NCBI RefSeq assembly: GCF_038502225.1
Contig: NC_091298.1
Span: 38,837,011 to 38,901,010, forward strand
DNA: 64,000 nt
From: Cherax quadricarinatus
Taxonomy: Eukaryota; Arthropoda; Malacostraca; Decapoda; Parastacidae
Direction: 5' to 3'
The notes under the pieces were generated by a model. It was given only the letters and a program-made list of their open reading frames with translations, did not search any database and was not told where the DNA came from. Both the position numbers and the translations under genes were made by a program. Shown one piece after another: positions 1-11,741 of this stretch. Each line of letters opens with the position of its first letter. Within the stretch, counting starts at the first letter, position 1.

Positions 1-302
1 AATAAAGTGGGAGCATGATTTTCCTTAATTGTCCTGCTAAGGTAAAAGATGTACTGTCTCTTATTAAAATACACTCTGCAACACTGGACTCCAAGGAGCA
101 GCAGTCGCTTGACCACGTCGCATACTCGTACTGCATCTGGGATCAATTACTCGCTGTAGCAGTAAACAAGATATTTGCCCCTTCTGAGAGGTCTGGGCCC
201 CTCAGGGCTGAAAGGGGCTGAAGGGGCTGAAGGGGGCTGATACCCCCCTCCTGGAGAAAATTTCTCCACACTGGGGGGCGGCAGAGGTTCGCTGCAGGTG
301 AA
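1..302 (-). mobile_element. BEL/Pao element, 3' non-coding end (partial)
   Basis: This stretch is the reverse complement of roughly 3802-4113. It holds the sequence downstream of the BEL/Pao pol stop codon, including the G/C-rich run near the presumed LTR boundary, and it is cut by the window edge. The left copy has extra GGGGCTGA-type repeats at 205-240 compared with the right copy. No LTR limits can be fixed because only one end is in view. Confidence 0.7.
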
Positions 303-1412
303 CTATTCATCACTTAACATTAATTTGATTTTCTCACTCGCCACCACTGCTGCTTGTCTTTTCTGAACACCTTTAGTCTGTGTGGTTTCTGGAGAATCAC
401 TAATTTTGTTTTCAACACTGTGTAATTCTAACGGTACTAGTTTATTTATTGTCCGCTTATTCCCTACACCTTTGCTCAAAATATCAACTGTCCTGATGAT
501 TCCATTTGCATCAGGATATGGTCACAATTTTTCCAAGTGGCCATTGGGACCTCGGACCATCATTGTCAATAATCACTATGTCACCAGGTCTTAAGGACTT
601 ATGATTTTCAGGAACACCAGCTCCATAGAAGTGTTCTCTCAATGAGGTGAGATAGTCTTCTCGCCAAATTTTCTCCCAACGTTCAATCACTTTATTAAGG
701 TGTTTGAATTTACGTCTGAGTTGCTCAGTTTCGAAATAGTAGGATCCTCTATGATTTCTTTATCATTCATGGGAGGAACAGGTTCGAGCCTTCTGCCATG
801 GAGTAAATGAGATGGACTTAACACTTTTAAATTGTCCAGATCATCGGTAACATAAGTTAGAGGTCTGTTGTTGACTCTATTTTCTATTTCAGTCACAATC
901 GTACGGAATTCTTCTAAGTCTATTCGCTGACGATGAAGAGTCTTCCTTAAACAACGTTTTTCAATGCCGATCATTCTTTCATAAAATCCGCCGTGCCATG
1001 GAGATTTAGGAGGAAAGTATCTCCAACGACGCCTGCGTTGATTCAGCATCTGTTGTACTTCTGGTTGATCAAAGATCTTGCTTATATAAGCAGCACCAGC
1101 AACAAAGTTCTTTGCATTATCTGAAATCATCAGTCTGGGACATGCCCTTCTGGCTGCAAACCTTCTGAATAATTTGATAAAGGCTTCAGCAGACATGTCA
1201 GTGGCTACTTCTAGATGTACTGCTCTAGTTGTAGCACAAGTGAACAAACAGATGTACACCTTGATGGGAACTTTGTCAACTGTTTTGGTTAAAATTATTG
1301 GTCCAGTGTAATCTACACCTGTCACCTCAAATGGAGTGATATGACAAACTCTTTCAGAGGGATATGGAGGTGGACCTGGACATTGACATACTCGCATATA
1401 GTAGTGATCGAC
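303..1412 (-). pseudogene. BEL/Pao pol, integrase and C-terminal domain (broken)
   Basis: Minus-strand copy of the integrase half of a BEL/Pao polyprotein. The core starts with CQCPGPPP and runs through GVDYTGP (first catalytic Asp), MISDNAKNF (second Asp) and GGFYERMIG (catalytic Glu), so all three acidic residues of the D,D-E integrase site are visible. The C-terminal domain of the DUF5641 type is in another frame after position 687. The frame break lies at the same place as in the right-hand copy (near 3355-3361), so it predates or was copied with the duplication. A further 2-bp deletion, ATATGG against ATATATGG, affects the C-terminal domain near 520. Homology to the right-hand copy stops near 1412, so zinc-binding, RNase H and RT domains are missing. 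Confidence 0.85.
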
Positions 1413-1685
1413 ACCATGCCCAGCCCTTCTAGGGTAGGGTAGGTGCCCGAGCCTTTAGCTCATAAGACTGTCATTTCCATTTACCCCCTTGGGGCGGGGA
1501 TGGCAGACCAGAGAGGCCTAGCTTGTGGGTAGGCCTGGGGACAGTTGGTCCCAAAGATGAAGAGGTACTTGTGCCTCCTCCCATGGGAGACTTAGGTCTC
1601 AGACACTCTCTAAAGAGGGAGCCAAGGCCGGGCCACCACTTCGAAAAGGCCCGGGCCGGGAGAATACCGGCTTATCTTTAATAAT
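1413..1685. other. GC-rich spacer between inverted BEL fragments
   Basis: About 270 bp of GC-rich sequence separates the two head-to-head BEL/Pao fragments. It contains runs such as CCCTTGGGGCGGGG and GGCCCGGGCCGGGAG and has no plausible coding frame. It resembles neither BEL flank. It may be a fragment of another element or an ordinary filler; I cannot identify it. Confidence 0.4.
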
Positions 1686-1693
1686 AGTATAGA

Positions 1694-3801
1694 GATGCGT
1701 CAACCAGAGGTTATGGCGCTGTAGCTTACATGAGTAATGCTGAAGGAAGTATACTAATTACTTCAAAGGCCAGGGTAGCACCCTTGAAGGTCAGAACAGT
1801 ACCACAGTTGGAACTGACAGCACTCTATGTATGTACAAAATTAGCTGTCTATCTCAATAAAGTACTTGATCATCTCACTATTGAAAAAACCGTGATCTGG
1901 AGTGACAATGAAGCAGTTCTCCAGTGGTTAAGAAATAATAAGGGTAAGTTGGTCTATGTACAGAACAGAGTAGCAGAAATAAAAGAGATGCAGAGAGATT
2001 ATCTCTTTCTCCACGTCTCTACCCAAGAGAATCCAGCTGACTTGTTGTCACGTGGTGTACCACACATGAAATTTGTGGATAATAAATTATGGCTCCATGG
2101 ACCGAACTGGCTCTCTAATGAAAATAACTGGCCTCAGCAAAAAGCTCACATTATGCCAGAAGAAACAGTTTGCTTGAACACAGCAGAAATAAGTTGTGTA
2201 ACTACTGCAGACACGACAGAAATAGTCATTGATGGATCTAAATACTCATCTTTGGGTAAACTCTTAAGAGTTACAGCTCTTGTCTTTAAATTCATTAAAG
2301 GAATAAAACCTGATTATGAATATCTTGAACCCATTAAATACTGGGTGAAACTAATACAGAAAGATGTTTTCTCTACAGAATATAAATTTCTGGAAACACA
2401 AGATAAATCCCCAAAGAAACCTGTCATGATTAATTCTTTAGGACTTTTTCTCGACTCAGAAAAGATTATAAGATGTCGAGGAAGAATTCATAATTCTTCA
2501 CTACCTAAAGAAGCCATACATCCAATATTGATCCCCAAGAATCATTGGCTAACAAAACTGATTGTTCAAAACGCCCACAGTAACGTGTTACATGGTGGGG
2601 TAGCTGACACACTTTGTCATATACGACAATCCTACTGGATACCTCAAGGTCGACAAAGTGTGAAAAAACAAATAAAGGACTGTATTACTTGTCGTCACTA
2701 CGATATGCGAGTATGTCAATATCCAGGTCCACCTCCATATCCCTCTGAAAGAGTTTGTCATATCACTCCATTTGAGGTGACAGGTGTATATTACACTGGA
2801 CCAATAATTTTAACCAAAACAGTTGACAAAGTTCCCATCAAGGTGTACATCTGTTTGTTCACTTGTGCTACAACTAGAGCAGTACATCTAGAAGTAGCCA
2901 CTGACATGTCTGCTGAAGCCTTTATCAAATTATTCAGAAGGTTTGCAGCCAGAAGGGCATGTCCCAGACTGATGATTTCAGATAATGCAACGAACTTTGT
3001 TGCTGGTGCTGCTTATATAAGCAAGATCTTTGATCAACCAGAAGTACAACAGATGCTGAATCAACGCAGGTGTCGTTGGAGATACTTTCCTCCTAAATCT
3101 CCATGGCACGGCGGATTTTATGAAAGAATGATCGGCATTGTAAAACGTTGTTTATGGAAGACTCTTCATCGTCAGAGAATAGACTTAGATGAATTCCGTA
3201 CGGTTGTGACTGAAATAGAAAATAGAGTCAACAACAGACCTCTAACTTATGTTACCGATGATCTGGACAATTTAGAAGTGTTAAGTCCATCTCATTTACT
3301 CCATGGCAGAAGGCTCGAACCTGTTCCTCCCATGAATGATAAAGAAATCATAGAGGATCCTACTATTTCAAACCTGAGCAACTCAGACGTAAATTCAAAC
3401 ACCTTAATAAAGTGATTGAACGTTGGGAGAAAATTTGGCGAGAAGACTATCTCACCTCATTGAGAGAACACTTCTATGGAGCTGGTGTTCCTGAAAATCA
3501 TAAGTCCTTAAGACCTGGTGACATAGTGATTACTGACAACGATAGTCCGAGGTCCCAATGGCCACTTGAAAAAATTGTGACCATATATCCTGATGCAAAT
3601 GGAATCATCAGGACAGTTGATGTTTTGAGCAAAGGTGTAGTGAATAAGCAGACAATAAATAAACTAGTACCGTTAGAATTACACAGTGTTGAAAACAAAA
3701 TTAGTGATTCTCCAGAAACCACACAGACTAAAGCTGTTCAGAAAAGACAAGCAGCAGTGGTGGCGAGTGAGAAAATCAAATTAATGTTAGGTGATGAATA
3801 G
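1694..3801 (+). pseudogene. BEL/Pao pol: RNase H, integrase, C-terminal domain (frameshifted)
   Basis: Plus-strand fragment of a BEL/Pao polyprotein, which would supply RNase H and integrase for reverse transcription and insertion. The reading frame is open from DAST/GYGAVAYM near 1694, although the first ATG is at 1730. RNase H motifs are VPQLELTAL, WSDNEAVLQWL and ENPADLLSRG. A zinc-binding domain follows, with HGG and CITC, then the integrase core with MISDNATNF and GGFYERMIG. The first catalytic Asp is replaced by Tyr: GVYYTGP here, against GVDYTGP in the left copy. A frameshift near 3355-3361 ends the first frame at 3414; the DUF5641-like domain continues from about 3361 to the TAG at 3799-3801. 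Gag, protease and RT are absent, so the copy is 5' truncated and dead. Confidence 0.88.
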
Positions 3802-4716
3802 TTCACCTGCAGCGAACCTCTGCCGCCCCCCAGTGTGGAGAAATTTTCACCTGGAGGGGGGTATCAGCCACCTTTAGCCAACTTCAACCCCTTCAGCCCC
3901 TTTCAGGCCTGAGAGGCCCAGCCCTCTCAGAAGGGGCAAATATCTTGTTTACTGCTACAGCGAGTAATTGATCCCAGATGCAGTACGAGTATGCGGCGTG
4001 GTCAAGCAACCGCTGCTCCTCGCAGTCCAGTGTTGCAGAGTGTATTTTAATAAGAGACAGTACATCTTTTACCTTAGCAGGACAATTAAGGAAAATCCTG
4101 CTCCCACTTTATTGCTATAGTAAAGATAGTGGATATTGTTGTCTATGCTTAAGACAGCAAGATTTAAACATTCTGCTTTGCTTCATCAAGGAAGTGGCAA
4201 GGAAGCAAAAGTACTAGGTCAGCTTTTCCTTTGTGCTGGGGGCAGTGACAGCATGGGGCATTACTTTTGACTCTACTGAGAGTGACACTGACGCCAGGAT
4301 AAACAGCAAAGAACACTGATCTGTGTGTTAGTGTGAACAAAGTGTCTCATAAAACACAATAAACACTTAAGAGAAGTGTGATCAGCTTCTTTAGTGATAA
4401 GATTGTGAACAATAAAGACAAATCTTGTGGAACATAGTGTACCAGTGTGCATATTCCTAGACTATGGAAGACGTGGACATCCAAGGACACTTCAACTTCT
4501 ATCAAGTCACCGATACCTGTCGAAGGTTTGAAGAACACCATAGCTCATGCTACAAGAGCAAGGTAGGTTACGAATTTCTTGTAGTATGGGGGACTGCGCA
4601 GTTCTTGAGTCGCAAGGAGTTTGTAATCAACCTATAGTCGGCAGTAAGGGGCAGACCTTTGAGTCCACACAAGTAAGTTTGTCAGCCATCAGTGAATGAA
4701 ATATGCTGACATAACA
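3802..4716 (+). mobile_element. BEL/Pao 3' non-coding region with putative LTR
   Basis: Sequence after the pol stop codon. The first 312 bp are shared with the inverted left copy. A possible LTR begins with TGTGGAG at 3834 after a C-rich run, and may end at an ACA near 4716. Two AATAAA signals lie near 4368 and 4411. No second LTR or target duplication is visible, so the limits are guesses. Confidence 0.4.
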
Positions 4717-4920
4717 CCCCCTAGGGGTAATTTATAATCTTACAAATTATAACTCATTTACAGCCCGTTGAGAGATGACTTCGACAGCTTCTCAAGACCT
4801 CGTCTGCAGGGGCAGCTGTGCAGGTGATGAGCTGTCTTTCTAAGTTAAGTACAAACTCTTTAAACTTAGCTGGTAATACCATTTCTCAACAACTGGTCTG
4901 AGGTCTGCATGAAAGTATTT
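4717..4920. other. Unassigned non-coding stretch
   Basis: AT-rich sequence between the BEL element and a LINE fragment. I see no coding frame, repeat family or RNA gene here. Confidence 0.4.
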
Positions 4921-6118
4921 TTCGAGAATGTTTAGTACGTTAGTGTTGATGTGTTCGTTCAGGAACACAATTGTAAGTCAGGTTGTGAGCTAACGTTAAA
5001 GGGGTATAATGTGTAGGTGGAGCACACTACAAGATTGAAGGGAGGTGTGGCAATCATGATTAGGGAGACTAGCCCGTTTGTTGTGCGGCTCTGTGGGGGG
5101 GAGGGGAGGGTTATACGGGTGGAAGGTTTATGGGGCCGGGAGAGGGCTGCCTTTGTGTGTGCGTATGGACCAGCAGAGGGGGATGGTCGTGTGAAAAATA
5201 GGCTCGTGTTTTAGTTTATTATCTGAGGTCCCTTCCAGCGGTAACGGTCATAGGCGGTCATAGGCGATGATTGGAATTGTGTGCTTAGGTGTAATGATGT
5301 GGAACCTCGGGGGATTTATTAAATGGGGTGAGGTTAATAAATAGGGGATGCGGGGGGACTGGCAGTCGTGGGTATGCGGCTAGGCTTGAGAGACTGTATG
5401 TGCCTCGCACAGTCGAAATCTGGTGGGTAAGTATTATGGATGTGGCTTTCTCAGATCATCAGGGTGTCTTGGTGGATTTAAGGTGGGAGGGATTGCCTAG
5501 ATGGTATAGAAGTTACTGGAAATTGAATGTACGATTGCTACAAGTGGAGGAAGGAAGGCAGTCATTTCCGAAATTGTGGGTGAGTTTGAGGGAAGGTGCG
5601 CTTAAGGATGAGGAATTGGTTCGTTGGTGGGAAACAGTGGCTAAGACATGTATTAGGATCATTATGTTCGACGTGAGTGGGAGAGTAGTCGGTTGGTGTA
5701 TGGGCTCAATGGGTATCTTGAAGGGCAGCGTGCTTATTATGGGGGCGGAGGTGGGTGCTATTCTGTGGCAGAAATTGAGGGATTAAAGGACCATATCTGG
5801 GTTTTGCAAAATGACCGTTTTGGCAGTGGGCGAGTGTTGGGAGGTATGGAGGAAATGCTCTGGGAGGACCTGCCATCAGCTTGTGTTATGAGACAGACAG
5901 GGTTGAATGTGCAAGTAAGGATGGAGGGGTATCGTGAGGGGTTAAGATTTGGTACATCGGAGGGTATGAGTGGATATATCGATGCATGGTTCAGGTTGTA
6001 TATGGTGAGCGTGGGTATAAGCGAAGCGACTTTATGGGAAATGGGGGGGTACAGGGAGGACAGGGAGGCGTTAGGGGAAGCCCCTTTTAGATGGTATGCA
6101 GGGCAGTTGGTGTTGTAG
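4921..6118 (+). pseudogene. Tx1-like LINE, endonuclease fragment
   Basis: Fragment of the same LINE family as at 17198-25440 and 26506-32472. It begins in the AP-endonuclease domain at VFVQEHN (near 4951), continues with LKGGVAIMI and VCAYGPAEGD, then the YAARLERLY and MDVAFSDHQGVLVDL block with the SDH motif of the endonuclease near 5450. Downstream, WKLNVRLLQ and the linker before the RT are recognisable as far as about 6118. Several frameshifts and stop codons break the frame, and RT and 3' UTR are absent. Confidence 0.75.
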
Positions 6119-6453
6119 CACTGTTTTTGGAGGACTGAAGAGTGGCACATTTCTGGGTGAAAGAGTTTGCAGAAGAGAGAACTACACACTTCTTTAGACA
6201 CGAGGTCACGACATTTTTTGGGATGCTCAAAGTTAGATGTCCAATTTGTTTTACCTGATATTCCATGCTTACAGATGCCCCAAACATAAAATTTGCACAA
6301 TTTCGATTTTGGTTGGGAAGAATTTTTGGTACGTGTATTCTTAAGTTGTGCAGTGTTTAAGACTGCAACATAATCTGGGTTAACTGATGGTTTTGTTTCC
6401 TGTGTTTTTCTAGTAGGTGACAAATTTCGAGTCATCTGTTGTGGTATGGGCAT
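6119..6453 (-). pseudogene. LINE ORF1 fragment with CCCH zinc fingers
   Basis: The minus-strand frame contains CKFYVWGICKHG, FEHPKKCRD, CKLFHPEMCH and CYNTNCPAYH, a series of C/H clusters typical of RNA-binding ORF1 proteins of some L2/CR1-group LINEs. The open frame runs on to 5758, but that part lies over the plus-strand Tx1-like endonuclease and is probably chance. It sits directly against the Tx1-like fragment at 6118, with no visible target duplication. It could be an independent LINE remnant. Confidence 0.55.
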
Positions 6454-7432
6454 TCTGCATATTTTAGTTCACTCCTATCTCTTCCTCCGATGTTTCATAT
6501 ATGTTTGGTAGACTGTCCAAGAGTTCATCTTTATTTTCTTGCTTATTTTTATTATTTATTACCATCCTTAGTACGTTAGTACCTTAATGGGGGACAGTAG
6601 TACGAAAGGTCCCAGAGTGATTATCTGTTTTGAATGGGGGCTCTGTCCCCTTCCAAAACTTTCAATGGGGGCTCTGCCCGAAATTTTTTATGGGGGCTCT
6701 GCCCCCCTTTTTTGGATCCCCATTTTTCTTGTATGCTTTTTTGGGGGGTGCACCCCCCGGCGGAGCTTACCCCCTTCGGCATCCCCCACCCAGAAGTGTT
6801 GCCATCTTTTCTTCCATTTATTTTTTCGGAAGTGCTGTTAACTTTTCATTTATTTTTAATTTTTTGTTTTTGGTGTCCATTTCCTCGGATCAACTTTTTC
6901 TGATTTTGAGAGTTTTGAATTCTCAAATTTTTGAGTTACTCTCCAATTCCTCGGATGAAGATTTTCGAATTTTGGTTTGTTTTTTCGAGTTTTGAGGGGG
7001 GTTACCCTAAGATCGAACAAAGCACCAAATGGTGTATTGGGTTCCCCCTATGGATTAGAGATAATTCGAGTGGGAGACACATTCACTCTCCCCTACGGGG
7101 GCAGTCTTCAAGTTGAATCAAGTAAAGCCAGGTGGGGTGTGACGTCATGGGTGACCACCAAACACAAACGTACATGTGTCTAATTTATCAACAAACGTAC
7201 ACATTGGGTACACACACCATATTATTGCACCATATTTGTAAAACGCCCAGGCACCAGAATAACATTTCTCTCGAGAAATCATGGCAGACATATTCAGTCA
7301 ATGACAGACACTTTCACAGTTTTCATTCTAAACACAAAGGTGAATCATTACACATTTTTTTCTCATTTTGGTAATACAACAAATTTTAAATGTTTTTTCA
7401 CTATTTATTTGTTACACACAATTTTTGTTAAT

Positions 7433-7437
<5 letters not shown>

Positions 7438-7484
<47 letters not shown>
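7438..7484 (+). repeat. Poly(A) run of about 45 bases
   Basis: Uninterrupted A run inside the unclassified repeat. The inverted copy has a much shorter T run near 12000, so the tract is length-variable rather than a clear retroposon tail. Confidence 0.85.
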
Positions 7485-7487
<3 letters not shown>

Positions 7488-7524
7488 CAAGACACAATTT
7501 GAGGAACACTCACACCTCATCACT

Positions 7525-8216
7525 CCATCCCCGGAATCTCCCCTGCACCTCACCCCCCCTCCCTCACCATCTCTCCTACACCTCACCCCCCCCTCCCCCA
7601 CCATCTCCCCTACACCTCACCCCTCCTCCCCCACCATCTCTCCTACACGTCACCCCTCCTCCCCCACCATCTCTCCTACACCTCACCCCCCCTCCCCCAC
7701 CATCTCCCCTACACCTCACCCCCCCCTCCCCCACCATCTCTCCTACACCTCACCCCTTCGCCCCCACCATCTCTCCTACACCTCACCCCCCCCTCCCTCA
7801 CCATCTCCCCTGCACCTAACCCCCCCTCCCCCTCCATCTCTCCTACACCTCACCCCCCTCCCCCACCATCTCTCCTACACCTCACCCCCCCTCCCCCACC
7901 ATCTCTCCTACACCTCACCCCTCCTCCCCCACCATCTCTCCTACACCTCACCCCCCCTCCCCCACCATCTCCCCTATACCTCACCCCTCCTCCCCCACCA
8001 TCTCTCCTACACCTCACCCCCCCTCCCCCACCATCTCTCCTACACCTCACCCCTCCTCCCCCACCATCTCTCCTACACCTCACCCCCCCTCCCCCACCAT
8101 CTCCCCTATACCTCACCCCTCCTCCCCCACCATCTCTCCTACACCTCACCCCCCCTCCCCCACCATCTCCCCTGCACCTCACCCCCCCTCCCCCACCATC
8201 TCCCCTGCACTTCACT
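7525..8216. repeat. 33-bp C-rich minisatellite
   Basis: About 21 imperfect copies of a unit built from CTCCTACACCTCACCCC and TCCCCCACCATCT. Because 33 is a multiple of 3, the minus strand stays open and would read as an 11-residue repeat rich in glycine, which is a by-product of the repeat. The inverted relative at 11890-11960 has only about two units, so copy A expanded after the duplication. Confidence 0.9.
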
Positions 8217-8326
8217 ATCATGCACCTCACTCTTCCAATCATTAACTTTTTCAGCTGATATAATACCAACAACACATAACACTTCACACTGATATTTTTA
8301 TTCATTAATAACCCACAACAAGACAC

Positions 8327-8715
8327 ATTTTTCACTCATAACCCACAACAAGACACATTTTTCACTCATAACCCACAACAAGACACATTTTTCACTCATA
8401 ACCCACAACAAGACACATTTTTCACTCATAACCCACAACAAGACACATTTTTCACTCATAACCCACAAGACACATTTTCACTCATAACCCACAAGACATT
8501 TTTCACTCATAACCCACAAGACATTTTTCACTCATAACCCACAAGACACATTTCTCACTCATAACCCACAACAAGACATTTTTCACTCATAACCCACAAC
8601 AAGACACATTCTTCACTCATAACCCACAACAAGACACATTCTTCACTCATAACCCACAACAAGACACATTCTTCACTCATAACCCACAACAAGACACATT
8701 CTTCACTCATATCCT
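8327..8715. repeat. 30-bp minisatellite
   Basis: About 13 copies of CACTCATAACCCACAACAAG plus ACACATTTTT, with shorter variants lacking AACA or ACA in the middle of the array. Only two units remain in the inverted relative near 11743-11790. Confidence 0.9.
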
Positions 8716-8976
8716 ACATCAACAATGTACAATTTTTTTATCGTTTTCGTAATACAACAAAAGGATACAAATCACAACTCAGTTTTCCATCGATATTTCC
8801 CCAACACCACAGTCAACTCTAGATGTCTACTGATCAAATGAATTCATTTATATACCTGGTGAGGGTCACCCATCTCCAAAGTGAGGATTTGAGGTCCATT
8901 CCCGACTTGATATAAGAACACCTGTGTCAATTTACATTTGGTTGGTGAGGTTAACCTGTGACTTCACCTAACCTAA

Positions 8977-8979
<3 letters not shown>

Positions 8980-9024
<45 letters not shown>

Positions 9025-9038
9025 ACACACACACACAG
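8980..9038. repeat. (CA)n microsatellite
   Basis: About 28 CA dinucleotides with a single CCC interruption. Confidence 0.9.
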
Positions 9039-9199
9039 ACTTTTTCGGTAATACATCAAAGGACACCATGCTGTACAACCCCCCAAGTATTGGGGATTCA
9101 CCCCAGGTATTGGGGGTTCGTCTACCATGGGTCTCTTTTCCACTTTATCAATGAAACGGTGCCAAGGCAAGAAAGTGTGAGGTCAGCCTGTGACCTCAA

Positions 9200-9857
9200 T
9201 TGATCTACAACGCCCATCAACAAGCCTTAACCTCTCACTACAGATCCAAGAACACTCATTTTTATACACATCTCCCCAGAACACAAAATCATAACTACCA
9301 TACTCCTAAGATGACTACCAAAATCTAAGATCACTCATCTCAAAACCACTAAGCTCACTAAAACTAAGATCATCAACTAATACATGAAAACCCAAGAATA
9401 CTATTACTGTGATCACTTACTACTATGTAAAGATCACTAGACACTAAGATTACTAACAACTAAGATCACTGAAGAACCCTATTAATGAAGAGCACTATGA
9501 ACTATGCTCACAAGTCACATCATATAACATACTTAACACCCCAAAATACAACTCGCAGCACTAATAACCTTCACACATTGTCCAATCTCATTTTTTTTCA
9601 TTCTTAACCCACAACAAGACACAATTTTTCATTTATAATACCCAAAACTCACAACGTCACTTAGGTCAAGATCACTAAAACTATGATCACAGAATACATT
9701 CATTTTTATACACATTCACACAAAAATCATGACCACCAAATCCTTAAGATGATTACTAAAATCTAAGTTCACTCAAAGATCAGCATCATCGAATCTTGAT
9801 TCTGAGGACATGTACATAACCTTCACGACTACGACAACTACTACTACAACTAACCCA
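9200..9857. other. A-rich low-complexity DNA
   Basis: Degenerate reiterations of ACTAAGATCACT and AAAACTAAGATCA, without a regular period. No coding frame or RNA gene seen. Confidence 0.5.
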
Positions 9858-10172
9858 TCTCTTTGGGTAGGACCTACTTCCACTGGGGTATCCCGCCTAC
9901 CAGTGACAATGCCCTCGTCTGCTACCCGTCCCATTTCCACCTGACGTTACTATATAAGCGTCAGCCGCCTTGTTTCTGCTTCAGAATCTCCACGACTATG
10001 GTGCTCTTCGCACCTACTCCTAGGTTGAGGGACTGATCACCTCATCTTCTGTACACAGTTCTACTGTCTTCAAGTAATGTCCTGGAATTTGTATTGATAA
10101 AGTCACTGGTTGGCGAAACGTCTACAATAAAGATACCCAGATGTTGCACATGTGTCTTAATTTCATCAGATC
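9858..10172 (+). repeat. Short dispersed repeat (CACATGTG family), plus copy
   Basis: The copy runs from CATCTCTTTGGGTAGG to GATGTTGCACATGTGTCTTAA. It has the TATATAAGCGTCAG motif in the middle and the AATAAAGATACCC motif near its right end. The same sequence occurs inverted at about 11057-11370 and 11471-11741. The right end is related to the arms of the foldback at 25857-26170, so this looks like a one-armed or diverged relative of that element. Confidence 0.65.
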
Positions 10173-11028
10173 AACATCATCTAACACATATTTTTATACA
10201 CATTCCCTCAAAACACTATAGCCAAGATCACTGTTACTAAGATCATAGATCACTCTCATTTTTATAAACATTTCAAGATCTTAAAGTCATTAATCTCTGT
10301 CAACTTTTCTTCTGATATATCTTCAATCTCATTACCTGACCTGCAAGAACTCACTATGTCATCTGTTAAAGTAGGTTTGGGATAACATTTAACTACTCCC
10401 AAATAACATTTGACTGCTCACAAATAACATTTGACAACTCTAACTTAACCACCAAATTACATTCTCAATCACACATTTCATTAACTGAAAATTACATCTC
10501 ATCCACAAAACTACACACTCATAATGAAAGTTTACTTTACTACATAAACACAAAAAACTAAGGCATACACTTATGACATGAACACAAAAAACATGAACAC
10601 CAACCCATCACACCAGGACTTAGAACATGATCACCACAAACTAAAACATATCATGTACACAACTAAGACATAAAATGAACACCAAAAACTAACACATAAT
10701 CATGTTGATCACCAAAAAATCTAAGACAACCAAAATCTAAGACATCACAAAAACCATGACATGAACATTATAACATGACCGACAACCATGACATGAACAC
10801 AAAAATTTAAGACATGAGACATGAACACCAAAATCTAAGACATGTGAGCCAATAACTAAAACACTTAAAAATGATGACCACCATCTAAGACATAACATGA
10901 ACACAAAGCTAACACAAACACACAGAACATGATCACTTTGATCACCAAAAAAATCTAAGACATAACCAGAATCTAAGACATAAACACAAAATCCATGACA
11001 TGAACATTATAACATGACCGACAACCAT
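10173..11028. other. A-rich low-complexity DNA
   Basis: From about 10550 on it consists of irregular reiterations of ACATGAACACCAAAATCTAAGACAT-like words. No gene, RNA or transposon protein is visible. Confidence 0.5.
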
Positions 11029-11741
11029 GTGCAAGAAAGGTATAAAATACCGACAATATGAAAGTTAAGACACATGTGCAACATCTGGATATCTTTATTG
11101 TAGACGTTTCGCCATCCAGTGGCTTTATCAATACAGATTCTAGGACATAATAGGAAGACAGTAGAACTATATACAAAAGATGAGGTAATCAGTCCCTCGG
11201 CCTTGGAGTTAGTGTTCACAGCATCGTTGTGGAGGAGAGTCTGGAGCAAAGGCAAGAAGACTGGCGTTTATATAAGCGTCAGTGGAAGGGACGGGCAGCA
11301 GACGAGGGCAGTCACTGGTAGGCGGGATTCCCCAGTGGAAGTAGGTCCTTCCCAAAGAGATGGGTTAGTTGCAGCAGCCGTGAAGAAGGTCTTGTAGATG
11401 TCCTCTGAACCAAGATTCCATGATGTTGCAGTGTCTGACAAGTTGTGCAAGAAAGGTATAAAATACCGACAATATGAAAGTTAAGACACATGTGCAACAT
11501 CTGGATATCTTTATTGTAGACGTTTCGCCATCCAGTGGCTTTATCAATACAGATTCTAGGACATAATAGGAAGACAGTAGAACTATATACAAAAGATGAG
11601 GTAATCAGTCCCTCGGCCTTGGAGTTAGTGTTCACAGCATCGTTGTGGAGGAGAGTCTGGAGCAAAGGCAAGAAGACTGGCGTTTATATAAGCGTCAGTG
11701 GAAGGGACGGGCAGCAGACGAGGGCAGTCACTGGTAGGCGG
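11029..11741 (-). repeat. 414-bp tandem duplication carrying CACATGTG-family repeats
   Basis: The segment starting TGTGCAAGAAAGG at 11029 recurs at about 11443, offset by 414 bp and almost identical by eye. Each unit holds a minus-strand copy of the short repeat seen at 9858-10172, with GTGCAACATCTGGATATC, TTTATTGTAGACGTTTCGCC and TTTATATAAGCGTCAG. The second unit is cut at 11741, where the inverted unclassified repeat begins. Confidence 0.85.

Larger units (their letters stand above)
1..4113. repeat. 1.4 kb inverted repeat of BEL/Pao sequence
   Basis: Position 1 pairs with about 4113 and position 1412 with about 2690, in opposite orientation. The two arms are nearly identical by eye and differ by scattered substitutions and a 2-bp indel. 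The 1.28 kb loop contains the GC-rich spacer and the RNase H part of the right-hand copy. Confidence 0.85.
6588..8755 (+). repeat. Unclassified dispersed repeat, copy A (with minisatellites)
   Basis: This copy matches 11742-13222 in inverse orientation. Shared landmarks are GGTCCCAGAGTG near the outer end, the CACCAAATGGTGTATTGGGTTC block (7022-7045), TTTCTCTCGAGAAATCATGGC (near 7264), an A-rich run, a C-rich minisatellite and the TTTTTCACTCATAACCCACA block. No protein is encoded convincingly. It may be a decayed DNA transposon or a composite repeat. Confidence 0.6.

Noticed and set aside
5758..6118. C-terminal half of the minus-strand frame that carries CCCH fingers
   Set aside because: It lies antisense to the Tx1-like endonuclease fragment and shows no continuing finger motifs.
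7850..8335. Glycine-rich minus-strand frame
   Set aside because: It is the 33-bp minisatellite read in frame, and the unexpanded inverted copy has no such frame.
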